Part shown: piece by piece, positions 9,603 through 17,340 of the stretch
How positions within the stretch are numbered: the stretch's first letter is position 1
Layout of the letters: the number at the start of each line of letters is the position of its first letter
DNA from: Lachnospiraceae bacterium
GTDB taxonomy: Bacteria > Bacillota > Clostridia > Lachnospirales > Lachnospiraceae
NCBI GenBank assembly: GCA_024403335.1
Contig: JAKSSA010000017.1
Location: forward strand, 1-39,440
Direction of reading: 5' to 3'
Length of the DNA: 39,440 bases
Notes under the pieces: generated by a model
Told to the model about the DNA's origin: nothing
Seen by the model: only the letters and a program-made list of their open reading frames with translations
Database searches by the model: none
Translations under genes and position numbers: made by a program

Positions 9603-10586
9603 CTATTTTACTACTCTTGAGAGTCTTCTGCTCATATCGAATAAGTACTCATCAATATCCTTCTGCATGGATAATGCTTCCTCGATAGGGAATGAAACAT
9701 ACTTTCCGTCATGTACTGCAACTACAGTACCAATTTTTCCCTCTTCAATCAAATCAACTGCTTTTGTACCCATAGCTGAAGCATACAAACGGTCACGACA
9801 GGTAGGGCTTCCGCCTCTTTGTACATAACCTAAAAGAGTTGCTCTTGTCTCAACACCTGTTGCAGTTTCAATTCTCTTAGCCATAGACTGTGAATGACCA
9901 ATACCCTCTGCATTGATAATAACATGATGTTTCTTTCCGATTTTTCTTTTATTAATAATCTGCTCTATAATTCTGCTTTCATCATAATCATATCTTTCAG
10001 GAACCAAAACATCCTCAGCACCAGTTGCAATTGCACACCACAAAGCTATATGACCTGCACTTCTGCCCATTACTTCGATAATATTACATCTTTCATGAGA
10101 TGCTGAAGTATCTCTTACCTTATCGATTGCTTCCATTGCTGTATTAACAGCAGTATCAAAACCGATAGTATATTCAGAGCATGCAATATCAAGGTCTATT
10201 GTGCCAGGAATACCTACAACTCCGACTCCACGTCTTGCAAGTTCCAAAGCACCTTTAAAAGAACCATCACCGCCAATTACAACTACTGCATCAAATTTAT
10301 TCTTCTTACAAATTTGTGCACCTAAATCCTGGCCTTCTTTGGTCATAAATTCTTCGCATCTTGCAGTATAAAGAATTGTACCACCCTTCTGAATGATATC
10401 TGAAACAGACTTGCTTGTCATCTCAACAAAGTCTTCCTCTAACAAGCCTGAATAACCTCTCTTAATACCAACAACACGATAACCCTTATCGATGCCTGCT
10501 CTTACAACTGCACGAATTGCAGCATTCATTCCGGGTGCATCACCACCACTTGTTAATACAGCTATTGTTTTTAAAGGAGCTTCCAT
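9603..10586 (-). CDS. pfkA: ATP-dependent 6-phosphofructokinase
   Basis: Phosphorylates fructose-6-phosphate to fructose-1,6-bisphosphate, the committed glycolytic step; 327 residues, the usual length. Motifs: LTSGGDAPGMNA at the N-terminus, VIGGDGSFKG (Gly108 at the position that is Gly in ATP-users and Asp in PPi-users), and the catalytic block PGTIDLDIACSEYTIGFDTA. The catalytic base Asp131 is present, but the residue after it is Leu132 where most PfkA have Asn (TIDND). The MGRSAGHIA motif is also present. A strong AAAGGTGA site lies 6-7 bases before the ATG. It starts 29 bases after dnaE, as in many Clostridia, and is followed by the topoisomerase pair. Confidence 0.95.
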   Translation of the reverse strand: MEAPLKTIAVLTSGGDAPGMNAAIRAVVRAGIDKGYRVVGIKRGYSGLLEEDFVEMTSKSVSDIIQKGGTILYTARCEEFMTKEGQDLGAQICKKNKFDAVVVIGGDGSFKGALELARRGVGVVGIPGTIDLDIACSEYTIGFDTAVNTAMEAIDKVRDTSASHERCNIIEVMGRSAGHIALWCAIATGAEDVLVPERYDYDESRIIEQIINKRKIGKKHHVIINAEGIGHSQSMAKRIETATGVETRATLLGYVQRGGSPTCRDRLYASAMGTKAVDLIEEGKIGTVVAVHDGKYVSFPIEEALSMQKDIDEYLFDMSRRLSRVVK

Positions 10587-10615
10587 AATCTCACCTTTCC
10601 GGTAAAAATACCTCT

Positions 10616-13600
10616 TTATTTATCAAATACTTTCAAATATTCCACATAAATATTTTTCTTACCATATGCCTTTTCAACATCATTAATTAAATCGGCACAA
10701 ATATCTACTCCATCAACATCAGTAAATATTCTTTTCACTTTTTCCGCGCTTGCATTTACCCTTACTTCACTGTTACCGGGATAATTCTTTAAAAGATTAT
10801 AAAGCTGAGTTCGGTTAGCATCAATCGTACTTAAATCAGGGAAATTAATCCACAATCTTTTAGGAATATCATCAAATGACTTAATTGAAGCTACTACTAA
10901 TTTTGCAGCTTTGCCAGGCTCTATTGACACCCTTCCTCTGACAAAAATTCTGTTATCTTTACGAATATAACTTCGCAAGCCTTCATAAACCTTTGCAAAG
11001 CAAAGACACTCAACTTCTCCATAATTATCTTCAAGCATAAAGAAAGCAAACTGCTTATTCTGCTTATTTGTCTTAATTGTTATGCCAGAGATAATACCAC
11101 CTATTGTCTCATATTCATCCTGTACAAGTCTTGACTCATTTACACTGACTGCCTCAGGGTTTATAACCTGGTCTTCGTAAACTTCATCATCTTCAGCAAA
11201 GGCCTCAAACATGTCAGCTGTTGCAGTAACATTCTTTTCCAAAAGACCTTTATATTCGTCTAAAGGATGCCCTGAAATATAAATACCAAGTGTGGCTTTT
11301 TCATATTCCAGCTTTTCAGCAAATGAATAATCAGGTTCATTGGGATAAGTAAATTTTTCCTTTGGCGCAGCGTCAGAAAATAAATCAAATAAGGAAAGCT
11401 GTCCTGACATCGACTCTTTTCTTTCGTCATTAACCAAAGAAATAACCTTTTCATAAACCAGCATCTTCTGGCGTCTGCTTCCCTCCAAAGAGTCCAATGC
11501 ACCCGATTTAATAAAGCTTTCAAGACTCTTTTTGTTCATATCCTTCTGAGAATTACGGTTTACCAAGTCATAAAAATCTTCATACTTACCGTTTTGTTCA
11601 CGTTCTCTGATAATGTTATCACTTACCATGTTTCCAAGACCTTTAATAGCTACTAAACCAAATCTGATTTTACCATTTTCAACAGTAAAATAGCTGTCAG
11701 AAACATTAATGTCAGGAGGAAGAATAGGAATCTTCATCGCCTCGCAAGACTTTATATACTTTGATACTTTATTTGAATCATCAATAACCGAGGTCATCAA
11801 AGCGGCCATAAATTCAACAGGATAATGGCATTTAAGATAAGCCGTCTGATAGGTAACTACGGCATATGCGGCTGCATGAGACTTATTAAAAGCATATTCC
11901 GCAAAATCCATCATCTTAGCAAATATGGACTTTGCAGCTTCTTCAGAAATTCCATTTCCAACACAGCCCTTGATACCTTCTTCGGCATTACCATAAATAA
12001 AGTTCTTTTCCTCTGCTTCAAGCTCATCTGCATGTTTTTTACTCATGGCACGACGAACAAGGTCAGAACGTCCATAACTGTAACCTGCTAAATCACGAAC
12101 TATCTGCATTACCTGCTCCTGGTAAACAATACAGCCATAGGTATTCTTAAGTATAGGTTCAAGCTGAGGACAATCATATTCAATCTTTGAAGGATTTTCA
12201 CGCCACTCTAAATACTTTGGAATGAAATCCATGGGACCTGGACGGTATAAAGCAATTCCGGCTATAATTTCTTCAATATTGGCAGGCTTAAGTTTTTGCA
12301 TAAAGCTTGTCATACCGGGACTTTCAAGCTGGAATACACCATCCGTTTTACCACTTGCTATATACTCATATACTGCTTTATCATCATATTCTGAATTTTC
12401 AAAGGACAATTTTTCAGAAGCTTTTCTTCCCTTATTTACAAGTTTTAAAGCATTATCAATAACAGTAAGAGTTCTTAATCCCAAAAAGTCCATCTTCAGT
12501 AAACCAAGCTTTTCTACCAAAGTCATGGTGTACTGAGTTGTTACATTCTCATCACTTCCTCTTGATAAAGGAACATAAGTATCTACAGGAGCATCTGAAA
12601 TAACTACACCTGCTGCATGAATTGATGTATGACGGGGAAGACCCTCTAATCTTTTTGCAGTGTCAACCAGATTTCTGATTGAAGAATCACTTTCATATTC
12701 CTGCTTAAAATCAAGACTTTGCTCTAATGCCTTGTCCAATGTGATCTTAGGATCTCCAGGAACCATCTTTGCTAATCTGTTTGAAACATCCAAAGGAATA
12801 TCAAGTGCTCTTGCTACGTCCTTAATAACACCTCTCGCGCCCATTGTACCGAAAGTAACAATCTGAACTACACGTTCCTTTCCGTACTTCCTGACAACAT
12901 AATCAATAACCTCCGGTCTTCTTACATAGCAGAAGTCAATATCAATATCAGGCATTGATACACGTTCTTTATTAAGGAAACGCTCAAAAATCAAATCAAA
13001 TCTGATAGGATTAATATTGGTTATTTCAAGGCAGTAGGAAACCAAACTTCCTGCTGCAGAACCTCTTCCGGGACCAACAGGTATTCCATTATCCTTGGCA
13101 TATTTAATAAAATCCCAAACTATGAGGAAATAATCAACAAAGCCCATATCACGAATTGTTGACATCTCATATTCCAAACGAGGTCTGTGTTTAATAGCTT
13201 CAGCGCCAAACCGCTTTGTAAGACCTTCCTCACAAAGCTTGGTTAAATATTCATATGAAGTCATACCATTTGGCACATCGTACCTTGGCAATTTATATTT
13301 ATTAAAAACAAAATCATAGTTACACTTTGAAGCTACGATTTCTGTATTGTCAGCTGCTTCAGGTGCAAATTGACACAAAGCCCTCATTTCTTCTTCAGAC
13401 TTAAGATAAAACTGCCCTCCCTCATAGCGCATTCTGTCAGGGTCAGTCACTTTCTTTCCGGTCTGAATGCACAAAAGGACATCATGTGGTTCTGCATCCT
13501 CTTTATAGGTATAATGAACATCATTTGTTATTACCAAAGGTATTCCAAGCTCGCGTGAAAGTTTTAAAATTCCCTGATTTACTCTTTTTTGTTCTAAAAT

Positions 13601-14137
13601 TCCATGATCCTGTAATTCCAGGTAATAATTTCCCTCACCAAAAATATTAAGGAAATTTAAAGCTGTTTTCTTAGCAGCCTCATAATCACCTCTTGCCAAA
13701 TACATAGGCACTTCACCTGCAAGACATGCAGATAAAGCTATTAAACCCTCGCTGTATTTAGCCAAAACTTCCATATCAATTCTTGGCTTATAATAAAAAC
13801 CTTCGGTATAACCTATTGAAACAAGTTTGATTAAGTTCTTATAGCCTGTTTCATTTTTTACAAGCAGAACAAGATGACGATACTTTTCGTCACTTACTCT
13901 ATTATCTTTATCAAAGCGGGATTCAGGTGCCACATAGACCTCGCACCCAATAATCGCTTTGATACCTTCCTTTTTGCAGGCATTATAAAAATTCACAGCT
14001 CCGTACATGGCGCCATGATCAGTAATAGCCAATGAAGTCATTCCGAGTTTCTTCGCCTGCTTAACTATTTCATTAATTTTCGAAGATCCATCAAGAAGAC
14101 TATATTCAGTATGTACATGTAAATGCGTAAATCCCAT
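10616..14137 (-). CDS. dnaE: DNA polymerase III alpha subunit
   Basis: Replicative/lesion-bypass polymerase of the DnaE type, 1173 residues. N-terminal PHP domain begins HLHVHTEYSLLDG. The C-family polymerase core shows GPGRGSAAGSL (355-365) and the catalytic aspartates PDIDIDF (396-402). A helix-hairpin-helix region precedes a C-terminal OB fold (ISGITIKTNKQNKQFAFFMLED). It lacks the exonuclease insertion of PolC, so it is DnaE rather than PolC; low-GC Gram-positives normally carry both. Only a weak GTGA ribosome site precedes the ATG. A terminator-like hairpin (14150-14179) lies in the 52-base gap after the HPr-like gene, so read-through may be limited. Confidence 0.95.
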   Translation of the reverse strand: MGFTHLHVHTEYSLLDGSSKINEIVKQAKKLGMTSLAITDHGAMYGAVNFYNACKKEGIKAIIGCEVYVAPESRFDKDNRVSDEKYRHLVLLVKNETGYKNLIKLVSIGYTEGFYYKPRIDMEVLAKYSEGLIALSACLAGEVPMYLARGDYEAAKKTALNFLNIFGEGNYYLELQDHGILEQKRVNQGILKLSRELGIPLVITNDVHYTYKEDAEPHDVLLCIQTGKKVTDPDRMRYEGGQFYLKSEEEMRALCQFAPEAADNTEIVASKCNYDFVFNKYKLPRYDVPNGMTSYEYLTKLCEEGLTKRFGAEAIKHRPRLEYEMSTIRDMGFVDYFLIVWDFIKYAKDNGIPVGPGRGSAAGSLVSYCLEITNINPIRFDLIFERFLNKERVSMPDIDIDFCYVRRPEVIDYVVRKYGKERVVQIVTFGTMGARGVIKDVARALDIPLDVSNRLAKMVPGDPKITLDKALEQSLDFKQEYESDSSIRNLVDTAKRLEGLPRHTSIHAAGVVISDAPVDTYVPLSRGSDENVTTQYTMTLVEKLGLLKMDFLGLRTLTVIDNALKLVNKGRKASEKLSFENSEYDDKAVYEYIASGKTDGVFQLESPGMTSFMQKLKPANIEEIIAGIALYRPGPMDFIPKYLEWRENPSKIEYDCPQLEPILKNTYGCIVYQEQVMQIVRDLAGYSYGRSDLVRRAMSKKHADELEAEEKNFIYGNAEEGIKGCVGNGISEEAAKSIFAKMMDFAEYAFNKSHAAAYAVVTYQTAYLKCHYPVEFMAALMTSVIDDSNKVSKYIKSCEAMKIPILPPDINVSDSYFTVENGKIRFGLVAIKGLGNMVSDNIIREREQNGKYEDFYDLVNRNSQKDMNKKSLESFIKSGALDSLEGSRRQKMLVYEKVISLVNDERKESMSGQLSLFDLFSDAAPKEKFTYPNEPDYSFAEKLEYEKATLGIYISGHPLDEYKGLLEKNVTATADMFEAFAEDDEVYEDQVINPEAVSVNESRLVQDEYETIGGIISGITIKTNKQNKQFAFFMLEDNYGEVECLCFAKVYEGLRSYIRKDNRIFVRGRVSIEPGKAAKLVVASIKSFDDIPKRLWINFPDLSTIDANRTQLYNLLKNYPGNSEVRVNASAEKVKRIFTDVDGVDICADLINDVEKAYGKKNIYVEYLKVFDK

Positions 14138-14149
14138 AATTATTCACAG

Positions 14150-14179
14150 AAAAAATAGAGCAAGCCACCAGACTTGCCC
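14150..14179 (-). terminator. Terminator or attenuator between the HPr-like gene and dnaE
   Basis: On the minus strand a 7-bp stem (GGGCAAG pairing with CTTGCTC, one G-T pair) with an 8-base loop spans 14158-14179 and is followed by TATTTTTT. It ends the whiA cluster transcript or attenuates dnaE. Confidence 0.6.
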
Positions 14180-14189
14180 AAACTGAACC

Positions 14190-14450
14190 TTATTCGCCGC
14201 AAAGGAACTTGCAAAGTTCTTCAATTGCGTTCTCTTCATCATTTCCGTCAGCAGTTAATGTCATTTTAGTACCCTTTTCAAGATTGACAATCATCATTCC
14301 CATGATACTCTTGGCATTAACGGTTTTGTTTCCGTCGAGGCTAATATAAACAGCGCTGTTATACTTACTTGCCAACTGTACGAGGTAAGCTATTGGGTTC
14401 TTAGCTTCGTCCTGGGGTTTTAAACTTACCACTACTTCTTTCTTAATCAT
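14190..14450 (-). CDS. HPr-family regulatory protein, Crh-like (no active-site histidine)
   Basis: 86-residue HPr fold protein. The regulatory serine block VNAKSIMG is intact, with Ser48 corresponding to Ser46, the HPr kinase target. At the phosphocarrier site, where HPr has HARPA, the sequence reads KNPIA, so Lys17 replaces His15. It should therefore be unable to accept phosphate from PEP/EI but still be a substrate of HprK, the condition seen in Bacillus Crh (Gln15), which also lies next to whiA (yvcL). The start overlaps the whiA stop as TAATG with GGAGG upstream, so translation is coupled. hprK is four genes upstream. Likely role: corepressor with CcpA in carbon-catabolite control (inference). 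An ordinary HPr should exist elsewhere in the genome. Confidence 0.85.
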   Translation of the reverse strand: MIKKEVVVSLKPQDEAKNPIAYLVQLASKYNSAVYISLDGNKTVNAKSIMGMMIVNLEKGTKMTLTADGNDEENAIEELCKFLCGE

Positions 14451-15367
14451 TACAAGTCTCCTCCTTCAGATAAACGCAAATCTTCGGCAAATTCACTTAT
14501 TCTTTGTAATCTGTGGTAAACACCGGATTTGCCAACCTTTGTTTCCATGGAATCCCCCAACTCCTCCAAACTCGCTTCAGGATATGTCATCCTGACTCTC
14601 GCTGTTTCTTTCAATTCATCCGGTAAGTCATCAAACTTTCCAAGACTAATAATATAATTTATGTCCGATCTTTGTTTTTCAGATGCCTTCATAAGCCTTG
14701 AAACATTACCGGAATCACAATTAAATTGTCGGTTCACCCGATTGTTAATGCTTCTTTCTATCTGGATATTCTCAACTTCAAGTCTTGCCACATTGGCTCC
14801 AACAGCACTTAAGAAATCCGGAATTGCATTAGAGCTTCTCAAATAAAATATCTTTCTGCCCCTTTTGCTTGAAAACTTTGCCTCATAATCGAGTTCTTCC
14901 ATCATTTCCCTGTATATTTTTTCACTTCCTTCTTCCTTGTAAGCTATCTCAAGCTGATAACTTCTGTGAGGGTCTCCCATAAACCCCGCACATAAAAAGG
15001 AAGCTCTGGCAAATGATCGTCTGCAACAGGTTTTAGCACACTTTGTTTCATCAAGTGAAACCTCATTATTTGTTGTAAGATATACACCTGTTTCATGGGC
15101 AATATCTTTCGCTTCTCTGCCACATAAAAACAGCTTGTTTTCTTCATCAAATGTATAATCCTTCTCTGTACATTTCTGTAACAAAGATAAAATGCGTTCA
15201 CGAATTTCTTCGTTCACAACATATAATTCTATCCTAAATTTGTCTGTATTGTCAACCTCAATTTTCCCAAAACTGACGATGTAAGCCGCAAGTTCAGCAT
15301 ATCTGCAATGCTTTTTAAAGGGCAGTTCAATTAACAGTTCTTTCTTAACCAAATCAGTATAATTCAT
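14450..15367 (-). CDS. whiA: WhiA, DNA-binding protein of the sporulation/cell-division regulator family
   Basis: 305 residues, normal length. The N-terminal two-thirds is the LAGLIDADG homing-endonuclease-like fold without nuclease residues (CRRSFARASFLCAGFMGDPHRSYQLEI). The C-terminal helix-turn-helix region holds NVSRLMKAS, RMTYPEASLEELG and KSGVYHRLQRI. In Actinobacteria it controls sporulation and in Bacillus it affects division and chromosome segregation; its role in Clostridia is poorly known. It begins one base after the rapZ stop and shares TAATG with the HPr-like gene. Its own ribosome site is weak, which fits translational coupling. Confidence 0.94.
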   Translation of the reverse strand: MNYTDLVKKELLIELPFKKHCRYAELAAYIVSFGKIEVDNTDKFRIELYVVNEEIRERILSLLQKCTEKDYTFDEENKLFLCGREAKDIAHETGVYLTTNNEVSLDETKCAKTCCRRSFARASFLCAGFMGDPHRSYQLEIAYKEEGSEKIYREMMEELDYEAKFSSKRGRKIFYLRSSNAIPDFLSAVGANVARLEVENIQIERSINNRVNRQFNCDSGNVSRLMKASEKQRSDINYIISLGKFDDLPDELKETARVRMTYPEASLEELGDSMETKVGKSGVYHRLQRISEFAEDLRLSEGGDL

Positions 15368-15368
15368 T

Positions 15369-16241
15369 TTATTTTTCTATATCGCGATGCTCCAAACGAG
15401 TCAGATATTCATCATTTATTGTCAGCCTTTTATACAATTCATTTGCAACAGTAACAGATCTGTGCTTACCACCGGTACAGCCTATTGCTATTACTATCTG
15501 ATTCTTTCCTTCTGCTACATAATTAGGGATTAAAAAAGTAATCATATCTGTAAGCTTATCCATAAATGGTTCAAAGCTGTCACCTGCTTTAACAAAGGCT
15601 TTAACACCCTCATCCATGCCTGTCTTTTCCTTCAAAGCTTCAACATAGTAAGGATTAGGTAAAAATCTCACGTCCATTACTATATCTGCATCAAGTGGAA
15701 TTCCGTACTTAAAGCCAAAAGAGCAGACCGTTGTAACAAAATTACCAAAAGAATTATTATCAATAAAAATCTTATAAACCTGAGCTTTAAGTTCACGAAC
15801 AAGAAGCTGTGAAGTATCAAGAATATAATCTGCTTTTTCCTTAACCTTTGAAAGTATTTTTCTTTCAAGCTCTATTGCATCCTTAACATTTCCTGCATGT
15901 TGTGTAAGAGGATGATTTCTTCTTGTTTCTTTATAACGGTGAATTAAAACCTCATCATTGCACTCAAGAAAAAGCACCTGTAAAGAATACTTTTCATTAT
16001 TTCTCAATTTCTCAATACTTGCTGCAAAATCTTCGAATTCTTTACCAATTCTTACATCAAGTCCGATTGCTATATTCTTATATTCGTCTTTATACTCTTC
16101 TTCTTCAAGCTCAACAAAATCAGAAAGCATCTTAAGAGGAATATTATCAACACAGTAATAATTTGCATCCTCAAGCATCTTCATTACGCTTCTTTTACCT
16201 GCTCCCGATATACCGGTAACAATAAGAAAATTAAGATTCAT
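15369..16241 (-). CDS. rapZ: RapZ/YvcJ nucleotide-binding protein
   Basis: P-loop protein of the RapZ (YhbJ/YvcJ) family, 290 residues. In E. coli it is an RNase E adaptor controlling the GlmZ small RNA and sensing glucosamine-6-phosphate; in Bacillus YvcJ binds and hydrolyses nucleotides. Seen: the N-terminal P-loop GISGAGKRS (10-18), YYCVDNIP, DVRFLPNPYYV, and the C-terminal IGCTGGKHRSVTVANEL. The Walker A residue after Lys16, usually Ser or Thr, is Arg17, with Ser18 next. It overlaps the end of murB by 4 bases (ATGA) and is followed one base later by whiA. The YvcK gene found between yvcJ and whiA in Bacillus is absent. Confidence 0.94.
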   Translation of the reverse strand: MNLNFLIVTGISGAGKRSVMKMLEDANYYCVDNIPLKMLSDFVELEEEEYKDEYKNIAIGLDVRIGKEFEDFAASIEKLRNNEKYSLQVLFLECNDEVLIHRYKETRRNHPLTQHAGNVKDAIELERKILSKVKEKADYILDTSQLLVRELKAQVYKIFIDNNSFGNFVTTVCSFGFKYGIPLDADIVMDVRFLPNPYYVEALKEKTGMDEGVKAFVKAGDSFEPFMDKLTDMITFLIPNYVAEGKNQIVIAIGCTGGKHRSVTVANELYKRLTINDEYLTRLEHRDIEK

Positions 16242-17161
16242 AGAATTCTAACCTCTTCTTCAAGCATTACACCTGAATTTTCATATACTTTCTTTTTTAC
16301 AATTTCTATTAAATCCAAAACATCTTTAGCAGTAGCATTTCCTGTATTAACAATAAAACCTGCATGTTTTTCAGAAACCATCGCACCACCAACTTTTGTG
16401 CCTTTTAATCCTGCCTCTTCTATAAGTTTTCCGGCATAATGTCCTACCGGTCTTTTAAATACCGAGCCTGCACTTGGGAAATTAAGAGGCTGTTTTTCGC
16501 GCCTTCTTCTGTCATAGTCTTCAATCAAAGTATATAACAGAATTCTCTGGCATATAGGCAGCATAAACCATGCAAACAAAATAATATCACCATTTTCCAT
16601 GAATATGCTGTGTCTGTAAGAAAGATTAAGCTCATCCTTTTTTCTTCTTACTACTTCACCATTTACATCAAGTACCTCAACCTCTACAAGATAGTCAGCG
16701 ATACTCTTCTCATAAGCACTTGCATTCATATAAAGGGCACCGCCTACAGTACCCGGAATGCCATGAAGTGCCTCCATGCCACCGAAGCCTTTTCTTGAAA
16801 CAAAAGTAATCATCTTAGGTAATAAAATGTTGGCGCCTGCGGTAACCAATCCATTACCTTCAAACTGTTCCTCATCTATTTTAAGAGTTTCAAATTCACC
16901 TGTCAGTCTTATAACTACTCCGTCAAAACCTTCATCAGATACTATAAGATTACTTCCATTACCAAGGATAAAATATTTAATATCGTTTTCTTTGAGAAAA
17001 GCTAAAACTGCCTTTAAAAGCTTACAGGTAACAGTATTAACCATGGCAATGCAAGGTCCGCCCACCTTAAAGGAAGTATGTTCTGACAGCAGCTCATTTT
17101 CCCTGACATTTGCATACCCTACCATACCTGTAAGTTGTTTAACTATCTGTTCCCTGTTCAT
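16238..17161 (-). CDS. murB: UDP-N-acetylenolpyruvoylglucosamine reductase
   Basis: FAD-dependent reduction of UDP-GlcNAc-enolpyruvate to UDP-MurNAc in peptidoglycan synthesis. FAD-binding motifs ILGNGSNLIVSDEGF and ALHGIPGTVGGALYMNASAY, then SYRHSIF, the catalytic-serine block PSAGSVFKRP, GGAMVSEKHAGFIVN, and the terminal glutamate in LEEEVRIL. This is the type II form. I start at the ATG at 17161 (MNREQIV, 307 residues), which has AGGAG 8 bases upstream. An in-frame ATG at 17221 would add 20 residues translated from the tandem repeat and is unlikely. Residues about 196-212 (FAWFMLPICQRILLYTL) are unusually hydrophobic for this region. The 3' end overlaps rapZ. Confidence 0.95.
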   Translation of the reverse strand: MNREQIVKQLTGMVGYANVRENELLSEHTSFKVGGPCIAMVNTVTCKLLKAVLAFLKENDIKYFILGNGSNLIVSDEGFDGVVIRLTGEFETLKIDEEQFEGNGLVTAGANILLPKMITFVSRKGFGGMEALHGIPGTVGGALYMNASAYEKSIADYLVEVEVLDVNGEVVRRKKDELNLSYRHSIFMENGDIILFAWFMLPICQRILLYTLIEDYDRRRREKQPLNFPSAGSVFKRPVGHYAGKLIEEAGLKGTKVGGAMVSEKHAGFIVNTGNATAKDVLDLIEIVKKKVYENSGVMLEEEVRIL

Positions 17162-17195
17162 CAAACTTCTCCTGCGATTATAAATACTACCCATT

Positions 17196-17303
17196 ATAAT
17201 GTTAGCTATAACATTAGCCATAATCTTAGCTATAATGTTAGCTATAACCTTAGCTATAATCTTAACTACAATGTTAGTTATAATGCTAAATATAATATTA
17301 TGA
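17196..17303. repeat. 12-bp tandem repeat array upstream of murB
   Basis: Nine contiguous 12-bp units beginning at 17196, consensus ATAATSTTAGCT, the last three diverged. Exact ATAATGTTAGCT occurs at 17196 and 17232. Most units contain a TAGCTA palindrome at the joint with the next. The array is in the 179-bp gap between the ROK kinase and murB and ends about 20 bases before the murB ribosome site. It merges with the palindrome ATGACGTCAT (17300-17309). Confidence 0.85.
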
Positions 17304-17340
17304 CGTCATCATCTGATTCTATAAAAACTCATCCAAATTT

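Noticed and set aside
9385..9828. Open frames of 60-154 codons on the plus strand across the window (for example 9385-9828, 20007-20471, 17840-18166)
   Set aside because: All lie opposite well-supported genes, have no family resemblance and no consistent ribosome sites; they are shadows of long minus-strand genes.
14190..14450. Ordinary PTS phosphocarrier HPr
   Set aside because: The HARPA active site is replaced by KNPIA, so it cannot carry phosphate in the PTS.
17162..17221. Longer MurB starting at the ATG at 17221
   Set aside because: The added residues come from the tandem repeat; the ATG at 17161 has a strong AGGAG at good distance and gives the usual N-terminus.
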